A stretch of DNA of 64,000 nt from Leptothrix cholodnii SP-6 (GTDB lineage: Bacteria > Pseudomonadota > Gammaproteobacteria > Burkholderiales > Burkholderiaceae_C), in the NCBI RefSeq assembly GCF_000019785.1, contig NC_010524.1, positions 682,001 to 746,000 of the forward strand. The letters run 5' to 3'. This document shows, one piece after another, positions 45,905 to 54,588 of the stretch. The translations under genes and the position numbers were made by a program. Each line of letters opens with the position of its first letter. The stretch's first letter is position 1. Under the pieces are notes generated by a model. The model did not search any database and was not told where the DNA came from. It was given only the letters and a program-made list of their open reading frames with translations.

Positions 45905-46606
45905 GTGACCGACCCAAACCTCCTTCCGATGCGTCAGGTGCCGCTGGCCCTGGGCCCCGAGCCCAACTGGCGGCTCGACACCTTCCTGCCCGGCGCCAAC
46001 GCCCAGTGGCAGCAGGTTTGCGCCGCGCTGGCCCAGCCGCAGCCGGCCACGCCGCTCTACCTCTGGGGCCCGCCGGGCAGCGGCAAGACCCACCTGCTGC
46101 GCGCCGCCGCCGCGCTGGCGCAGGAGCGCAGCCAGCTGGTCGTCGCGCTCGACTGCAGCGGCGTGCCGCCCTGGGAATTCGACGACCACACCGGCCTGCT
46201 GCTGCTCGACGACTGCGACCGCTACGACACCCGGCGCCAGCAGGCCGCGTTCGCGCTGTTCGTGCAGGCCACCACGCTGGGCGTGCCGGTGCTCGCCGCC
46301 GGGCGCCTGCCGCCGGTCGACCTGCCGATCCGCGACGACCTGCGCACCCGTCTCGGCTGGGGCCTGGTCTACCAGCTGGTGCCGCCCGGCGAGGATCACG
46401 TGCGCGCCCTGATGCGCCGCGAGGCCGATCGCCGTGGCATCGTGCTGTCCGACGACGTGATCGACTACCTGCTCAAGCGCTGCGCCCGCGACCTCAGCCA
46501 CCTGATGCGCCTGCTCGACCGGCTCGACCAGCAGGCGCTCGCTACCAAACGTGCCGTCACGCTGCCGCTGGTGCGCAAGGTGCTCGCAGAATCCGAATCC
46601 ACATGA
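45905..46606 (+). CDS. hda: DnaA regulatory inactivator Hda
   Basis: 233 residues from a GTG at 45905; an ATG at 45929 (MRQVPLALG) is an equally plausible start because Hda proteins often begin with such a clamp-binding QxxLxL-like motif. The AAA+ domain has Walker A GPPGSGKTHLL and Walker B LLLLDDCDRY. Hda promotes hydrolysis of DnaA-bound ATP with the sliding clamp and prevents re-initiation of replication. It lacks the DNA-binding domain of DnaA. The stop overlaps the next ATG (ATGA). Confidence 0.9.
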   Translation: MTDPNLLPMRQVPLALGPEPNWRLDTFLPGANAQWQQVCAALAQPQPATPLYLWGPPGSGKTHLLRAAAALAQERSQLVVALDCSGVPPWEFDDHTGLLLLDDCDRYDTRRQQAAFALFVQATTLGVPVLAAGRLPPVDLPIRDDLRTRLGWGLVYQLVPPGEDHVRALMRREADRRGIVLSDDVIDYLLKRCARDLSHLMRLLDRLDQQALATKRAVTLPLVRKVLAESEST

Positions 46607-47286
46607 CCTCAGAACCCCGCCACCTCTGTCTTTTCGACCTCGACGGCACGTTGATCCCGATCGATTCCGACCACGCCTTCGGCGAGTTCATGGTCTCGAT
46701 CGGCTGGGCCGACGCCGACGAGTTCCGCCGCCGCAACGATGTCTTCTACGCCGACTACCAGGCCGGCACGCTCGACCTGACCGCCTACATCGAGTTCGCC
46801 ACCGGCGTCTGGCGCAACCGGCCGCTGGCCGAGGCCGAGCAGGCGCGCGAGCGCTTCATGGCCGAGGTGATCGGCGCCCAGCTGCATCCGGCCGCCTTCG
46901 AGCTGGTGCGCGAGCACCAGGCGCGTGGCGATCTGGTGGCCATCGTCACCGCCACCAACGAGTTCGTGACCACGCCGATCGCCGCCGCGCTGGGTGTCGA
47001 GCACCTGCTGGCGGTGCAGCTCGAACGCACCGCCGACGCGGCCTGGACCGGCCGCATCCGTGGTACACCCACTTTCCGCGAGGGCAAGGTCGCGCGCGTG
47101 CACGACTGGCTGGCCGGCCTGGGGCACCAGATCGGCGATTTCTCCGGCATCAGCGTCTACAGCGACTCTCCCAACGACCTGCCCCTGATGGAACTTGCCA
47201 CCGAGCCGGTGGCCACCAACCCGAGTCCCGCACTCGAAGCCACCGCGGTCGAACGCGGCTGGCGCATCCTGCGGCTGTTCCCATGA
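46603..47286 (+). CDS. HAD-family hydrolase, SerB-like subgroup
   Basis: 227 residues. The HAD nucleophile motif is FDLDGTLIPID near the N-terminus, motif II is IVTATNEF and motifs III/IV are REGKVARVHDWL and YSDSPNDLPLM. The layout resembles the HAD-IB group (phosphoserine-phosphatase-like). A substrate cannot be assigned; members linked to hda and pcnB are often annotated simply as HAD hydrolases. It overlaps hda and pcnB by 4 bp each, indicating one operon. Confidence 0.88.
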   Translation: MTSEPRHLCLFDLDGTLIPIDSDHAFGEFMVSIGWADADEFRRRNDVFYADYQAGTLDLTAYIEFATGVWRNRPLAEAEQARERFMAEVIGAQLHPAAFELVREHQARGDLVAIVTATNEFVTTPIAAALGVEHLLAVQLERTADAAWTGRIRGTPTFREGKVARVHDWLAGLGHQIGDFSGISVYSDSPNDLPLMELATEPVATNPSPALEATAVERGWRILRLFP

Positions 47287-48779
47287 TCAAGAACTTCATC
47301 AACAAGCTGCTGCGCAAGTCCGACAAACCCGCCGAGCCGGCCGAGGGGCGACGTGTCGAGGTGCCCGTCTCCGAGCACGGCATCGATCCCGGCCTGGTCG
47401 ACGACCGCGCGGTCAAGGTCGTCACCACCTTGCAGGACGCCGGTTTCGAGGCCTACATCGTCGGCGGCGCGGTGCGCGACCTGCTGCTCGGGCACCGGCC
47501 CAAGGATTTCGACGTCGCCACCAACGCGACGCCCGAGCAGGTCAAGAGCCACTTCCGGCGCGCCTTCATCATCGGCCGGCGCTTTCGCATCGTGCACGTG
47601 GTGCACGGTCGCGGGCGCGAGCACGAGGTGATCGAGGTCTCGACCTTCCGCGCCAAGCCCGACGCCAGCGCGGCCGAGCAGGTCAGCGGCAACGAGAAGA
47701 CCTCGAAGGCCGCGCTGCAGGGCAAGAGCCACGTCGTCGACGCCGAGGGCCGGGTGCTGCGCGACAACGTCTGGGGCCCGCAGATCGACGATGCGGCGCG
47801 GCGCGACTTCACCGTCAACGCGCTGTATTACGACCCGCGCGGCCAGATCGTGGTCGACTATCACAACGGCATCGCCGACGCCAAGAAGCGCGTGCTGCGC
47901 ATGATCGGCGAGCCCGAGGCGCGTTACCGCGAAGACCCGGTGCGCATCATCCGGGTGGTGCGGTTCGCCGCCAAGCTGGGTTTCGAGATCGAGCCGGCCA
48001 CACGCGCACCGATCATCCGCATGGCCGACCTGCTGGCCAACGTGCCGGCCAGCCGGCTGTTCGACGAGATGATCAAGCTGCTGCAGACCGGCCACTCGCT
48101 GGCCAGCCTCGAAGAGCTGCGCAAGCAGGGCCTGCACCGTGGCGTGTTTCCGATCCTCGACGCGGTGCTCGACGACGCGCACCGCCACGACGGGCGCGAG
48201 AAGTTCATCCAGATGGCGCTGGCCGACACCGACCGGCGCGTCAACGAAGGCAAGCCGGTGGCGCCGAGCTTCATGCTCGCCTGCATGCTGTGGCACGACG
48301 TGATCCGGCGCCGCGACGACCTGCGCCACAAGGGCGAGCCGCCGATGCAGGCGCTGCAGCTGGCGATCGACAGCGTGTTCGACGCCCGCATCGGCGACAT
48401 CTCCGGGCGCGGCAAGCTGGCCGCCGACATGCGCGAGATCTGGATGATGCAGCCGCGTTTCGAGCGCCGCACGCCGTCGGGCGCACAGACGCTGATCGAG
48501 CAGCCGCGCTTTCGCGCCGGCTTCGATTTCCTGCGTCTGCGCGCCGATGCCGGCGAGGTCGAGGATGCGCTGGCCGGCTGGTGGGAAGACTATTCGCTGG
48601 CCGACGACACCGAACGCGAAGACCTGCTCGAGCAGGCCCGCCTCGACGATCAGGCCCGCCGCCAGGGCGGCGCGCCCGCGCCGGCGGCCGCCAAGAAGCG
48701 CCGCCGCCGTCGCAAGCCGGCCGCTGCGGCAGGCGAGGGTGGCAGTGCCGAGCCGGGCAGCGGGGCCGATGCCGGTTGA
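47283..48779 (+). CDS. pcnB: Poly(A) polymerase I
   Basis: 498 residues. The nucleotidyltransferase core has YIVGGAVRDLLLGHRPKDFDVATNATPEQV with the catalytic Asp pair, followed by a second domain with DNVWGPQIDDAARRDFTVNALYY and RYREDPVRIIRVVRFAAKLGF. This is the PcnB/CCA family; the basic N- and C-terminal extensions (KKRRRRRKP) favour a polyadenylating enzyme over a CCA-adding one. It adds 3' poly(A) tails that direct RNA decay. The end overlaps the upstream alternative start of folK. Confidence 0.92.
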   Translation: MIKNFINKLLRKSDKPAEPAEGRRVEVPVSEHGIDPGLVDDRAVKVVTTLQDAGFEAYIVGGAVRDLLLGHRPKDFDVATNATPEQVKSHFRRAFIIGRRFRIVHVVHGRGREHEVIEVSTFRAKPDASAAEQVSGNEKTSKAALQGKSHVVDAEGRVLRDNVWGPQIDDAARRDFTVNALYYDPRGQIVVDYHNGIADAKKRVLRMIGEPEARYREDPVRIIRVVRFAAKLGFEIEPATRAPIIRMADLLANVPASRLFDEMIKLLQTGHSLASLEELRKQGLHRGVFPILDAVLDDAHRHDGREKFIQMALADTDRRVNEGKPVAPSFMLACMLWHDVIRRRDDLRHKGEPPMQALQLAIDSVFDARIGDISGRGKLAADMREIWMMQPRFERRTPSGAQTLIEQPRFRAGFDFLRLRADAGEVEDALAGWWEDYSLADDTEREDLLEQARLDDQARRQGGAPAPAAAKKRRRRRKPAAAAGEGGSAEPGSGADAG

Positions 48780-48798
48780 GCCCGCCGAGGTGGCGCCG

Positions 48799-49287
48799 AT
48801 GCATCGGCTCTACATCGGCCTGGGCGCCAATCTCGGCGACAGCCGTGCCACGCTGGAAGCCGCTTGCGCAGAGCTGGCGGTGTTGCCCGATTGCCGCTGG
48901 GTGGCGCGCTCGGGCTGCTACCGCAGTGCACCGGTCGACACCAGCGGGCCGGATTTTCTCAACGCCGTGGTGGCGCTCGACTGCCACCTCGATCGCATCG
49001 ACGGGCCGCTGCGGGTGCTGCGCGCGCTGCAGGCGATCGAGCTCGGCCACGGCCGCGAGCGGCCTTTCCGCTACGCGCCGCGCACCCTCGATCTCGACCT
49101 GCTGCTCTACGGCGACGTGGTGCTCGACAGCCCCGAGCTGACCGTGCCGCATCCGCGTCTGCACCTGCGGGCGTTCGTGCTGCGGCCCCTGCTCGAACTG
49201 GCGCCTGACCTGCTGCTGCCCGGCATCGGCCCGGCCCGCAACTGCCTGCCGGCCGTGCTCGATCAGGCGATCGAACGCCTGGCCTGA
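48799..49287 (+). CDS. folK: 2-amino-4-hydroxy-6-hydroxymethyldihydropteridine pyrophosphokinase
   Basis: 162 residues from the ATG at 48799 (MHRLYIGLGANLGD), with GAGGTG six bases upstream; an in-frame ATG at 48769 would add ten residues and overlap pcnB. HPPK signatures are YRSAPVDTSGPDFLNAVVAL and FRYAPRTLDLDLLLYGDVV, with the catalytic Asp pair in LDLDLLLYG. It is a folate pathway enzyme transferring pyrophosphate from ATP to hydroxymethyldihydropterin. Confidence 0.94.
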   Translation: MHRLYIGLGANLGDSRATLEAACAELAVLPDCRWVARSGCYRSAPVDTSGPDFLNAVVALDCHLDRIDGPLRVLRALQAIELGHGRERPFRYAPRTLDLDLLLYGDVVLDSPELTVPHPRLHLRAFVLRPLLELAPDLLLPGIGPARNCLPAVLDQAIERLA

Positions 49288-49380
49288 GCGCAGGCCGACG
49301 CTCGCGGCGCCGATTTGCCGCCGCTCGGGCGCAGAAAGTTCCCGCTGATCGAGCGGCTACACTCGCGCGGTTCAAAAATG

Positions 49381-49407
49381 GTGACAGTTTCGTGACTTTG
49401 ATGTGAC
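49381..49407. promoter_or_regulatory. Pho-box-like direct repeats upstream of the phosphate transporter operon
   Basis: Three GTGAC units begin at 49381, 49392 and 49403, exactly 11 bp apart. On the opposite strand they read GTCAC, the Pho-box half-site. A further GTCAT follows shortly after. The 11-bp direct periodicity is characteristic of PhoB binding. The site is about 60 bp before the DUF47 gene start, so it probably overlaps or abuts the promoter. Confidence 0.65.
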
Positions 49408-49466
49408 GAATTTGTCATGCCCGCGGTGTTCGCCGCACGGGCTCGTACCCCCTTTCTGGAGTCTCC

Positions 49467-50114
49467 ATGCTGTTCGGCAAGCTGCTGCCGCGCGACGGTA
49501 ATTTCTTCGAGATGTTCAACGCGCATGGCCAGGCCATCGTCTCGGGTGCCCGCGCCTTCCAGGCCATGATCCAGAACTACAACGATCCGATCCTGCGCGA
49601 GAAATACGCCGCCGAGGTCGACGGTGCCGAACACGCGGCCGACAAGATCACCGCCGAGGTCAACCGGCTGCTGCACAAGACCTTCATCACGCCGATCGAC
49701 CGCGAGCAGATCCACACGCTGATCAACTCGATGGACGACATCCTCGACCTGCTGCAGGACACCAGCGAAACGCTGTCGCTCTACGACGTGCGTGTCATCA
49801 CCGAAGAAGTCGTGCGTCTGGGCGACATCTCGGCCAAGTGCTGCGAACGCGTCGCGCATGCGGTGTCGCTGCTGTCGCAGCTGTCCAAGAGCAGCGTGGC
49901 CGAGGCCACCATCAAGACCTGCGAGGAGATCGATCGCCTCGAGTCGGATGCCGACCGGGTGATGCGCTCGGCGATGTCCAAGCTGTTTCGCGAGCAGCCC
50001 GACATCCGCGAGCTGATCAAGCTCAAGGCGATCTACGAGCAACTCGAATCGATCTCCGACAAGTGCGAGGACGTCGCCAACGTGATCGAGGGCATCGTCC
50101 TCGAGAACTCCTGA
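49467..50114 (+). CDS. DUF47/PhoU-like protein, Pit accessory
   Basis: 215 residues, all helical, of the DUF47 family (TIGR00153), related to PhoU. It carries ExxxD-rich helices (DSRAEKTAHE-like positions EVDGAEHAADKITAEVNRLL and LESDADRVMRSAMSKLF) expected for metal binding. The phosphate transporter gene lies 13 bp downstream, the standard orfA-pit arrangement. Family members modulate Pit transport. The Pho-box-like repeats lie upstream. Confidence 0.88.
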   Translation: MLFGKLLPRDGNFFEMFNAHGQAIVSGARAFQAMIQNYNDPILREKYAAEVDGAEHAADKITAEVNRLLHKTFITPIDREQIHTLINSMDDILDLLQDTSETLSLYDVRVITEEVVRLGDISAKCCERVAHAVSLLSQLSKSSVAEATIKTCEEIDRLESDADRVMRSAMSKLFREQPDIRELIKLKAIYEQLESISDKCEDVANVIEGIVLENS

Positions 50115-50127
50115 GCCGCGTCGTCCC

Positions 50128-51138
50128 ATGGATGCTGTCCAGGTGGGGTTCTGGGTCATCGTGATGCTGGTGCTGCTGGCGGTCGCGTTCGACTTCATGA
50201 ACGGCTTTCACGATGCCGCCAACTCGATCGCCACGGTGGTTTCCACCGGCGTGCTCAAGCCGCAGCAGGCGGTGCTGTTCGCGGCGTTCTTCAATGTGGT
50301 GGCGATCGGGATCTTCCAGCTCAAGGTCGCCGCCACGGTCGGCAAGGGCATCGCCGAGCCGGGGGTGATCGATCACCACGTGGTGTTCGGCGCGCTGATC
50401 GGCGCGATCGTCTGGAACGTCATCACGTGGTGGTACGGCATCCCGTCGAGCTCGTCGCACGCGCTGATCGGCGGCATCGTCGGCTCGGTGGTGGCGAAGG
50501 CCGGCGCCACGGCGCTGATCGGCGCGGGCATCTGGAAGACGGTGATCTTCATCTTCGTGTCGCCGGCGCTCGGCTTCGTGCTCGGCTCGCTGCTGATGGT
50601 GGCGGTGGCGTGGATCTGCCGGGACACCTCGCCGCTGCGGGTCGATCGATGGTTCCGGCGGCTGCAGCTGGTGTCGGCGGGGCTGTACAGCCTGGGCCAC
50701 GGCGGCAACGATGCGCAGAAGACGATCGGCATCATCTGGATGCTGCTGATCGCCTCGGGTTATGCCTCGGTCAACGACAAGATGCCGCCCAACTGGGTGA
50801 TCTGGATCTGCTACCTGGCCATCGGTGCGGGCACCATGTTCGGCGGCTGGCGCATCGTCAAGACCATGGGCCAGCGCATCACCAAGCTCAAGCCGGTGGG
50901 CGGCTTCTGTGCCGAGACCGGCGGCGCGATCACGCTGTTCATCGCCACGGCGCTGGGTGTGCCGGTGTCGACCACCCACACCATCACCGGCGCGATCGTC
51001 GGCGTCGGCTCGACCCAGCGCGCATCGGCCGTGCGCTGGGGCGTGGCGGGCAACATCGTCTGGGCCTGGATCTTCACGATCCCGGCGTCGGCCGCGGTGG
51101 CCGCCGCCGCCTACATGGTCAGCATCAGGCTGTTCTGA
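50128..51138 (+). CDS. pit: Low-affinity inorganic phosphate transporter
   Basis: 336 residues of the PiT family. The duplicated signature motifs are GFHDAANSIATVVSTGVLKPQQA at the N-terminus and a second copy GHGGNDAQKTIGIIW in the middle, along with VPVSTTHTITGAIVGVGSTQR. Ten or so membrane helices are visible. It imports metal-phosphate complexes with protons. The gene is co-transcribed with the DUF47 partner and presumably under the Pho box. Confidence 0.93.
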   Translation: MDAVQVGFWVIVMLVLLAVAFDFMNGFHDAANSIATVVSTGVLKPQQAVLFAAFFNVVAIGIFQLKVAATVGKGIAEPGVIDHHVVFGALIGAIVWNVITWWYGIPSSSSHALIGGIVGSVVAKAGATALIGAGIWKTVIFIFVSPALGFVLGSLLMVAVAWICRDTSPLRVDRWFRRLQLVSAGLYSLGHGGNDAQKTIGIIWMLLIASGYASVNDKMPPNWVIWICYLAIGAGTMFGGWRIVKTMGQRITKLKPVGGFCAETGGAITLFIATALGVPVSTTHTITGAIVGVGSTQRASAVRWGVAGNIVWAWIFTIPASAAVAAAAYMVSIRLF

Positions 51139-51610
51139 TGACGTCCGCGGCGTGCGCGCGCGGTGCCACGCAGGCACTGGCGGTCGCCTCGAGCTGCAAC
51201 TCGAAGTAGCGCTGCAGGCCGAAGCTGATCACCGAGATCAGCACCGCCGCGCCCACGAACAGCGCCACGATGACGCCGAACACCACCGGCCAGCCGGCCG
51301 GCGCGCAGGGTTCGGCGTCGCGGTTGTGACGCTCGTTCCAGCGCTCGTCGGGCATCAGGCCGTAGATCAGCGCGGCGAGCATGCCGGCGGCGATCGACAG
51401 TCCGCCGAACGGCATCAGCAGCCACGCCAGGCGGTCGTCCTGGCCGAGCGCCTGGACCCGCTGGATGCCCATCACGCCGAGAAACGTCGGCAGCGGATGC
51501 AGCCAGCCCCACGGGTCGCGCAGGCCGTGCAGATAGAAGCGGTGCAGCCCCAGGCTGCCGAACAGCACGGCCAGCCAGGTCGCCAGCGTCTTCGATCGGG
51601 TCGCGCTCAT
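51125..51610 (-). CDS. TM2-domain membrane protein
   Basis: 161 residues. The N-terminus contains the TM2-like motif TWLAVLFGSLGLHRFYLHGLRDPWGWLHPLPTFLGVMGIQRV, followed by two more hydrophobic segments (LLMPFGGLSIAAGMLAALIYG; VVFGVIVALFVGAAVLISVISFGLQ). Function unknown. It overlaps the pit gene end on the opposite strand by 14 bp and overlaps the upstream acetyltransferase stop by 4 bp, so it is probably co-translated with that gene. Confidence 0.7.
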   Translation of the reverse strand: MSATRSKTLATWLAVLFGSLGLHRFYLHGLRDPWGWLHPLPTFLGVMGIQRVQALGQDDRLAWLLMPFGGLSIAAGMLAALIYGLMPDERWNERHNRDAEPCAPAGWPVVFGVIVALFVGAAVLISVISFGLQRYFELQLEATASACVAPRAHAADVIRTA

Positions 51611-52167
51611 GCGGCGACTCCGGCAGCGGCCGGTCCGTAGTCCTGCGGGCTGCCCTGGTTGCCGAGGCCCAGGCTGCGTTGCATGATCACCACGTCGAGC
51701 CAGCGATCGAACTTCCAGCCCGCCGCGCGCATCACGCCCACTTCGGCGAACCCGCAGCGCCGATGCACGCCGATCGAGCCGGCATTGGCCGAGTCGCCGA
51801 TCACCGCGAACATCTGCCGCGCACCGATCGCCGTGCAGCGCGCCAGCAGTTCGGCCAGCAGCAGCGTGCCGAGCCCCTGGCCCTGTGCTGCGGGGGCGAG
51901 ATAGACCGAGTCCTCGAGCGCGAAACGGAACGCCGGGCGCGGGCGGAAGTGATTGGCGTAGGCATACCCCAGCACCTGGTCGCCGCGCTGCGCCACCAGC
52001 CAGGGCAGCCCCTTGGACAGCACGTCGTCGCGACGGTGCGCCATCTCGGCTTGCGAGGGCGCCTCGAGCTCGAAGGTGCCGGTGCCGTGTTCGACGTTCC
52101 AGGCGTAGATGTCGGTGATGGCCGGCAGGTCGGCAGCGACGCCGGGCCGGATCAGAAAGGAGGCCAT
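51607..52167 (-). CDS. GNAT-family N-acetyltransferase (PAT/YncA-like)
   Basis: 186 residues from the ATG at 52167. GNAT signature: LAPAAQGQGLGTLLLAELLARC (acetyl-CoA-binding QGxG) followed by GDSANAGSIGVHRRCGFAEVGVMRAAGWKFDRWLDVVIMQRSL, the pattern of phosphinothricin-type and YncA acetyltransferases. These acetylate small amines or methionine analogues; the true substrate is unknown. Confidence 0.85.
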   Translation of the reverse strand: MASFLIRPGVAADLPAITDIYAWNVEHGTGTFELEAPSQAEMAHRRDDVLSKGLPWLVAQRGDQVLGYAYANHFRPRPAFRFALEDSVYLAPAAQGQGLGTLLLAELLARCTAIGARQMFAVIGDSANAGSIGVHRRCGFAEVGVMRAAGWKFDRWLDVVIMQRSLGLGNQGSPQDYGPAAAGVAA

Positions 52168-52181
52168 GTGCGAGGGTGGGT

Positions 52182-52209
52182 TTGCATGAGGTGATGACGA
52201 GTTTATAAT
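52182..52209 (+). promoter_or_regulatory. Sigma-70 promoter of the rpsP operon
   Basis: A -35 TTGCAT (52182-52187) and a consensus -10 TATAAT (52204-52209) are separated by 16 bp. The resulting leader of about 175 bases before rpsP is long and could carry regulation, although no named riboswitch or leader motif was recognised. Confidence 0.65.
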
Positions 52210-52391
52210 CTTGCGTTTTCCGATGACGGCTGACCGGCTCACGCCACGCAGCATGTATCTGACGGGGTCGGGAGCCGTGGTAGCCGCTGAACGCAGGATG
52301 ATCCTGTGCCGGCGTTACCCCTTTCTGATCTGCTGACCCGTGTGTCTCCTGGTCGAGTAGATCACCCCATGCCAGTGATCAAGGAAACATC

Positions 52392-52652
52392 ATGGTCGTG
52401 ATTCGACTCTCCCGCGGCGGCTCCAAGCGGCGCCCGTTCTACAACATCGTCGCTGCCAACAGCGCCAACCGCCGTGACGGCCGCTTCCTCGAGCGAGTGG
52501 GTTTCTACAACCCGGTCGCTTCGGGTGGTGAAGAAGCCCTGCGCATCGCCTTCGACCGCGTCGAGCATTGGGTCAGCCACGGCGCCCAGCTGTCGCCGAC
52601 CGCTGCCCGTCTGGTCAAGCAGGCGCAAGCCAAGGTCGCTCCGGCTGCCTGA
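52392..52652 (+). CDS. rpsP: 30S ribosomal protein S16
   Basis: 86 residues with the S16 pattern [41 protein letters not shown]. It is the first gene of the conserved rpsP-rimM-trmD-rplS operon. S16 is required for 30S assembly. Confidence 0.97.
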   Translation: MVVIRLSRGGSKRRPFYNIVAANSANRRDGRFLERVGFYNPVASGGEEALRIAFDRVEHWVSHGAQLSPTAARLVKQAQAKVAPAA

Positions 52653-52703
52653 AGCCTGACCGCGCACCCGATACCTTGAGCCCCGCAACCTTCACCCTGA
52701 TCC

Positions 52704-53294
52704 GTGTCCATGGCAGCTGCTGACGAGTCGAGCTGGCCGGCCGACGTGGTGGAGGTCGCCAAGGTGATCGACGCCTGGGGCGTCAAGGGCTGGTTCCGTG
52801 TCCACCCCTACGCAGCCGATGCGCAGGCGGTGTTCACGTCCAGGCGCTGGTATCTGCAGGGGCCTGACAACCGGCCGCGTCCCAAGGACGCGCCGGCCTT
52901 GCCCCGGCTGCTGCACGTCACCGAGGTCAAGGAGCACGGCGACGGCATCGTCGCCTGCGCGCCCGAGGTGGCCGACCGCAGCGCTGCCGAGGCACTCAAG
53001 GGTGCCCGCATCTTCGTTTCACGAGCCAGTTTTCCGACCGTCGGCGACGGCGAGTACTATTGGATCGACCTGATCGGCCTGTCGGTCGTCAACCGCGACG
53101 GCGAGTCGCTCGGCACGGTCACCGATCTCATCGACACCGGCCCGCACAGCGTGTTGCGCCTCGGCTACCCGAGCGTCGACGACAAGGGCGCGCCGGTCGA
53201 AGGCGAGCGGCTGATTCCGTTTGTCGCGGCCTACATCGATTCGGTGCAGCTGGACCAGAAGCGCATCGTCGCCGACTGGGGCCTTGACTACTGA
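52704..53294 (+). CDS. rimM: 16S rRNA processing protein RimM
   Basis: 196 residues; the GTG at 52704 and ATG at 52710 are both possible starts. The N-terminal RimM domain (VVEVAKVIDAWGVKGWFRVHPYA) and the C-terminal PRC-barrel (EYYWIDLIGLSVVNRDGESLGTVTDLIDTGPHSVLRL then ERLIPFVAAYIDSVQLDQKRIVADW) are clear. RimM binds S19 and assists maturation of the 30S head. Confidence 0.95.
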   Translation: MSMAAADESSWPADVVEVAKVIDAWGVKGWFRVHPYAADAQAVFTSRRWYLQGPDNRPRPKDAPALPRLLHVTEVKEHGDGIVACAPEVADRSAAEALKGARIFVSRASFPTVGDGEYYWIDLIGLSVVNRDGESLGTVTDLIDTGPHSVLRLGYPSVDDKGAPVEGERLIPFVAAYIDSVQLDQKRIVADWGLDY

Positions 53295-53327
53295 GCTGTC
53301 CGGGCTCGCTGCCCGGCCGTCGATGCC

Positions 53328-54077
53328 ATGCGCTTCGATGTCCTGACCCTTTTTCCCGAGCTGTTCGAGCCTTTCCTGCACGCGGGAGTGACTCGGCGTG
53401 CCTTCGAGAGCGGGCAGGTCGACGTCAAGCTGTGGCAGCTGCGCGATTTCGCCGAAGACAATTACAAGCGGGTCGACGATCGGCCCTATGGCGGCGGACC
53501 GGGCATGGTGATGCTGGTCGAGCCGCTCGAGCGTGCCTTGCGTGCCGTTCGTGCCCAGGCCGGTGATGCGGCCCCGCTGATCCACTTCACGCCGGCCGGT
53601 GCGCCGATGACGCAGAAGCGCGTGCGCGAACTCGCCGCGGGGCCGGGTGCGGTGCTGCTGTGCGGGCGCTACGAAGGCATCGACCAGCGCTTCATCTCGC
53701 GTCATGTCGACGAAGAGATCAGCCTCGGCGACTTCGTGCTGTCGGGCGGAGAGCTGCCGGCGCTGGCCTTGCTCGATGCGGTGACGCGCCTGCAGCCGGG
53801 TGTGCTCAACGATGCCGCGTCGCACCAGCAGGACAGCTTCTCGGACGGTCTGCTCGATTGCCCGCACTACAGCCGCCCCGAGCGGCTGGGTGAGGCCGCC
53901 GCCGATGCGGTGCCGGCGGTGCTGCTGTCGGGCCATCACGCCCGCGTGGCCAGCTGGCGGCGCGAGCAGCAACTGCGCATCACGGCCCTGCGCAGGCCCG
54001 ACCTGATCGATGCCGCACGTGCCGCTGGCGCTCTCAGTCCCGCCGACGAGCGCTTGCTGGCTTCATTGCAGTTATAA
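53328..54077 (+). CDS. trmD: tRNA (guanine-37-N1) methyltransferase
   Basis: 249 residues of the SPOUT family. The knot region and SAM-binding segment are [15 protein letters not shown] and [30 protein letters not shown], with the N-terminal [22 protein letters not shown]. It methylates G37 of tRNAs reading CNN codons to prevent frameshifting. Confidence 0.96.
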   Translation: MRFDVLTLFPELFEPFLHAGVTRRAFESGQVDVKLWQLRDFAEDNYKRVDDRPYGGGPGMVMLVEPLERALRAVRAQAGDAAPLIHFTPAGAPMTQKRVRELAAGPGAVLLCGRYEGIDQRFISRHVDEEISLGDFVLSGGELPALALLDAVTRLQPGVLNDAASHQQDSFSDGLLDCPHYSRPERLGEAAADAVPAVLLSGHHARVASWRREQQLRITALRRPDLIDAARAAGALSPADERLLASLQL

Positions 54078-54153
54078 TCAAAGGCTTTGATCCTCTGCCG
54101 AGGCAGCGCGTTGCGCTTGAAAAACACGTCGGCACGATCGCTTGGAGTAGCAA

Positions 54154-54507
54154 ATGGATCTGATCCAACAACTTGAGCAAGAAGAAATTGCTCGCCTGAA
54201 CAAGGTCATCCCCGTCTTCGCCCCCGGCGACACGGTGATCGTCAGCGTCAACGTGGTCGAAGGCACGCGCAAGCGTCTGCAGGCTTACGAGGGTGTCGTG
54301 ATTGCCAAGCGCAACCGCGGCCTCAACAGCAGCTTCATCGTGCGCAAGATCTCGAGCGGCGAAGGCGTCGAGCGGACCTTCCAGCTCTACAGCCCGCTGA
54401 TCGCCTCGATCGAAGTCAAGCGCCGCGGTGACGTGCGCCGTGCCAAGCTCTACTACCTGCGCCAGCGCAGCGGCAAGTCGGCACGCATCAAGGAAAAGCT
54501 GTCCTGA
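54154..54507 (+). CDS. rplS: 50S ribosomal protein L19
   Basis: 117 residues with the L19 pattern [47 protein letters not shown] and a basic C-terminus. Last gene of the operon, followed by a strong terminator. A TATAAT sits at 54073-54078 at the end of trmD, so a secondary promoter is possible, but no properly spaced -35 is visible. Confidence 0.97.
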   Translation: MDLIQQLEQEEIARLNKVIPVFAPGDTVIVSVNVVEGTRKRLQAYEGVVIAKRNRGLNSSFIVRKISSGEGVERTFQLYSPLIASIEVKRRGDVRRAKLYYLRQRSGKSARIKEKLS

Positions 54508-54537
54508 TCGCGGTTTCCCGCGTTTCATGCCCGCTTT

Positions 54538-54569
54538 GACAAGGCCGCCTTCGGGCGGCTTTGTCGTTT
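54538..54569 (+). terminator. Rho-independent terminator after rplS
   Basis: A 12-bp stem (GACAAGGCCGCC with GGCGGCTTTGTC, one G-T pair) closes a TTCG tetraloop and is followed by GTTTTCG. It ends the rpsP operon. Confidence 0.8.
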
Positions 54570-54588
54570 TCGCCCTAAGCTCGAGCAG

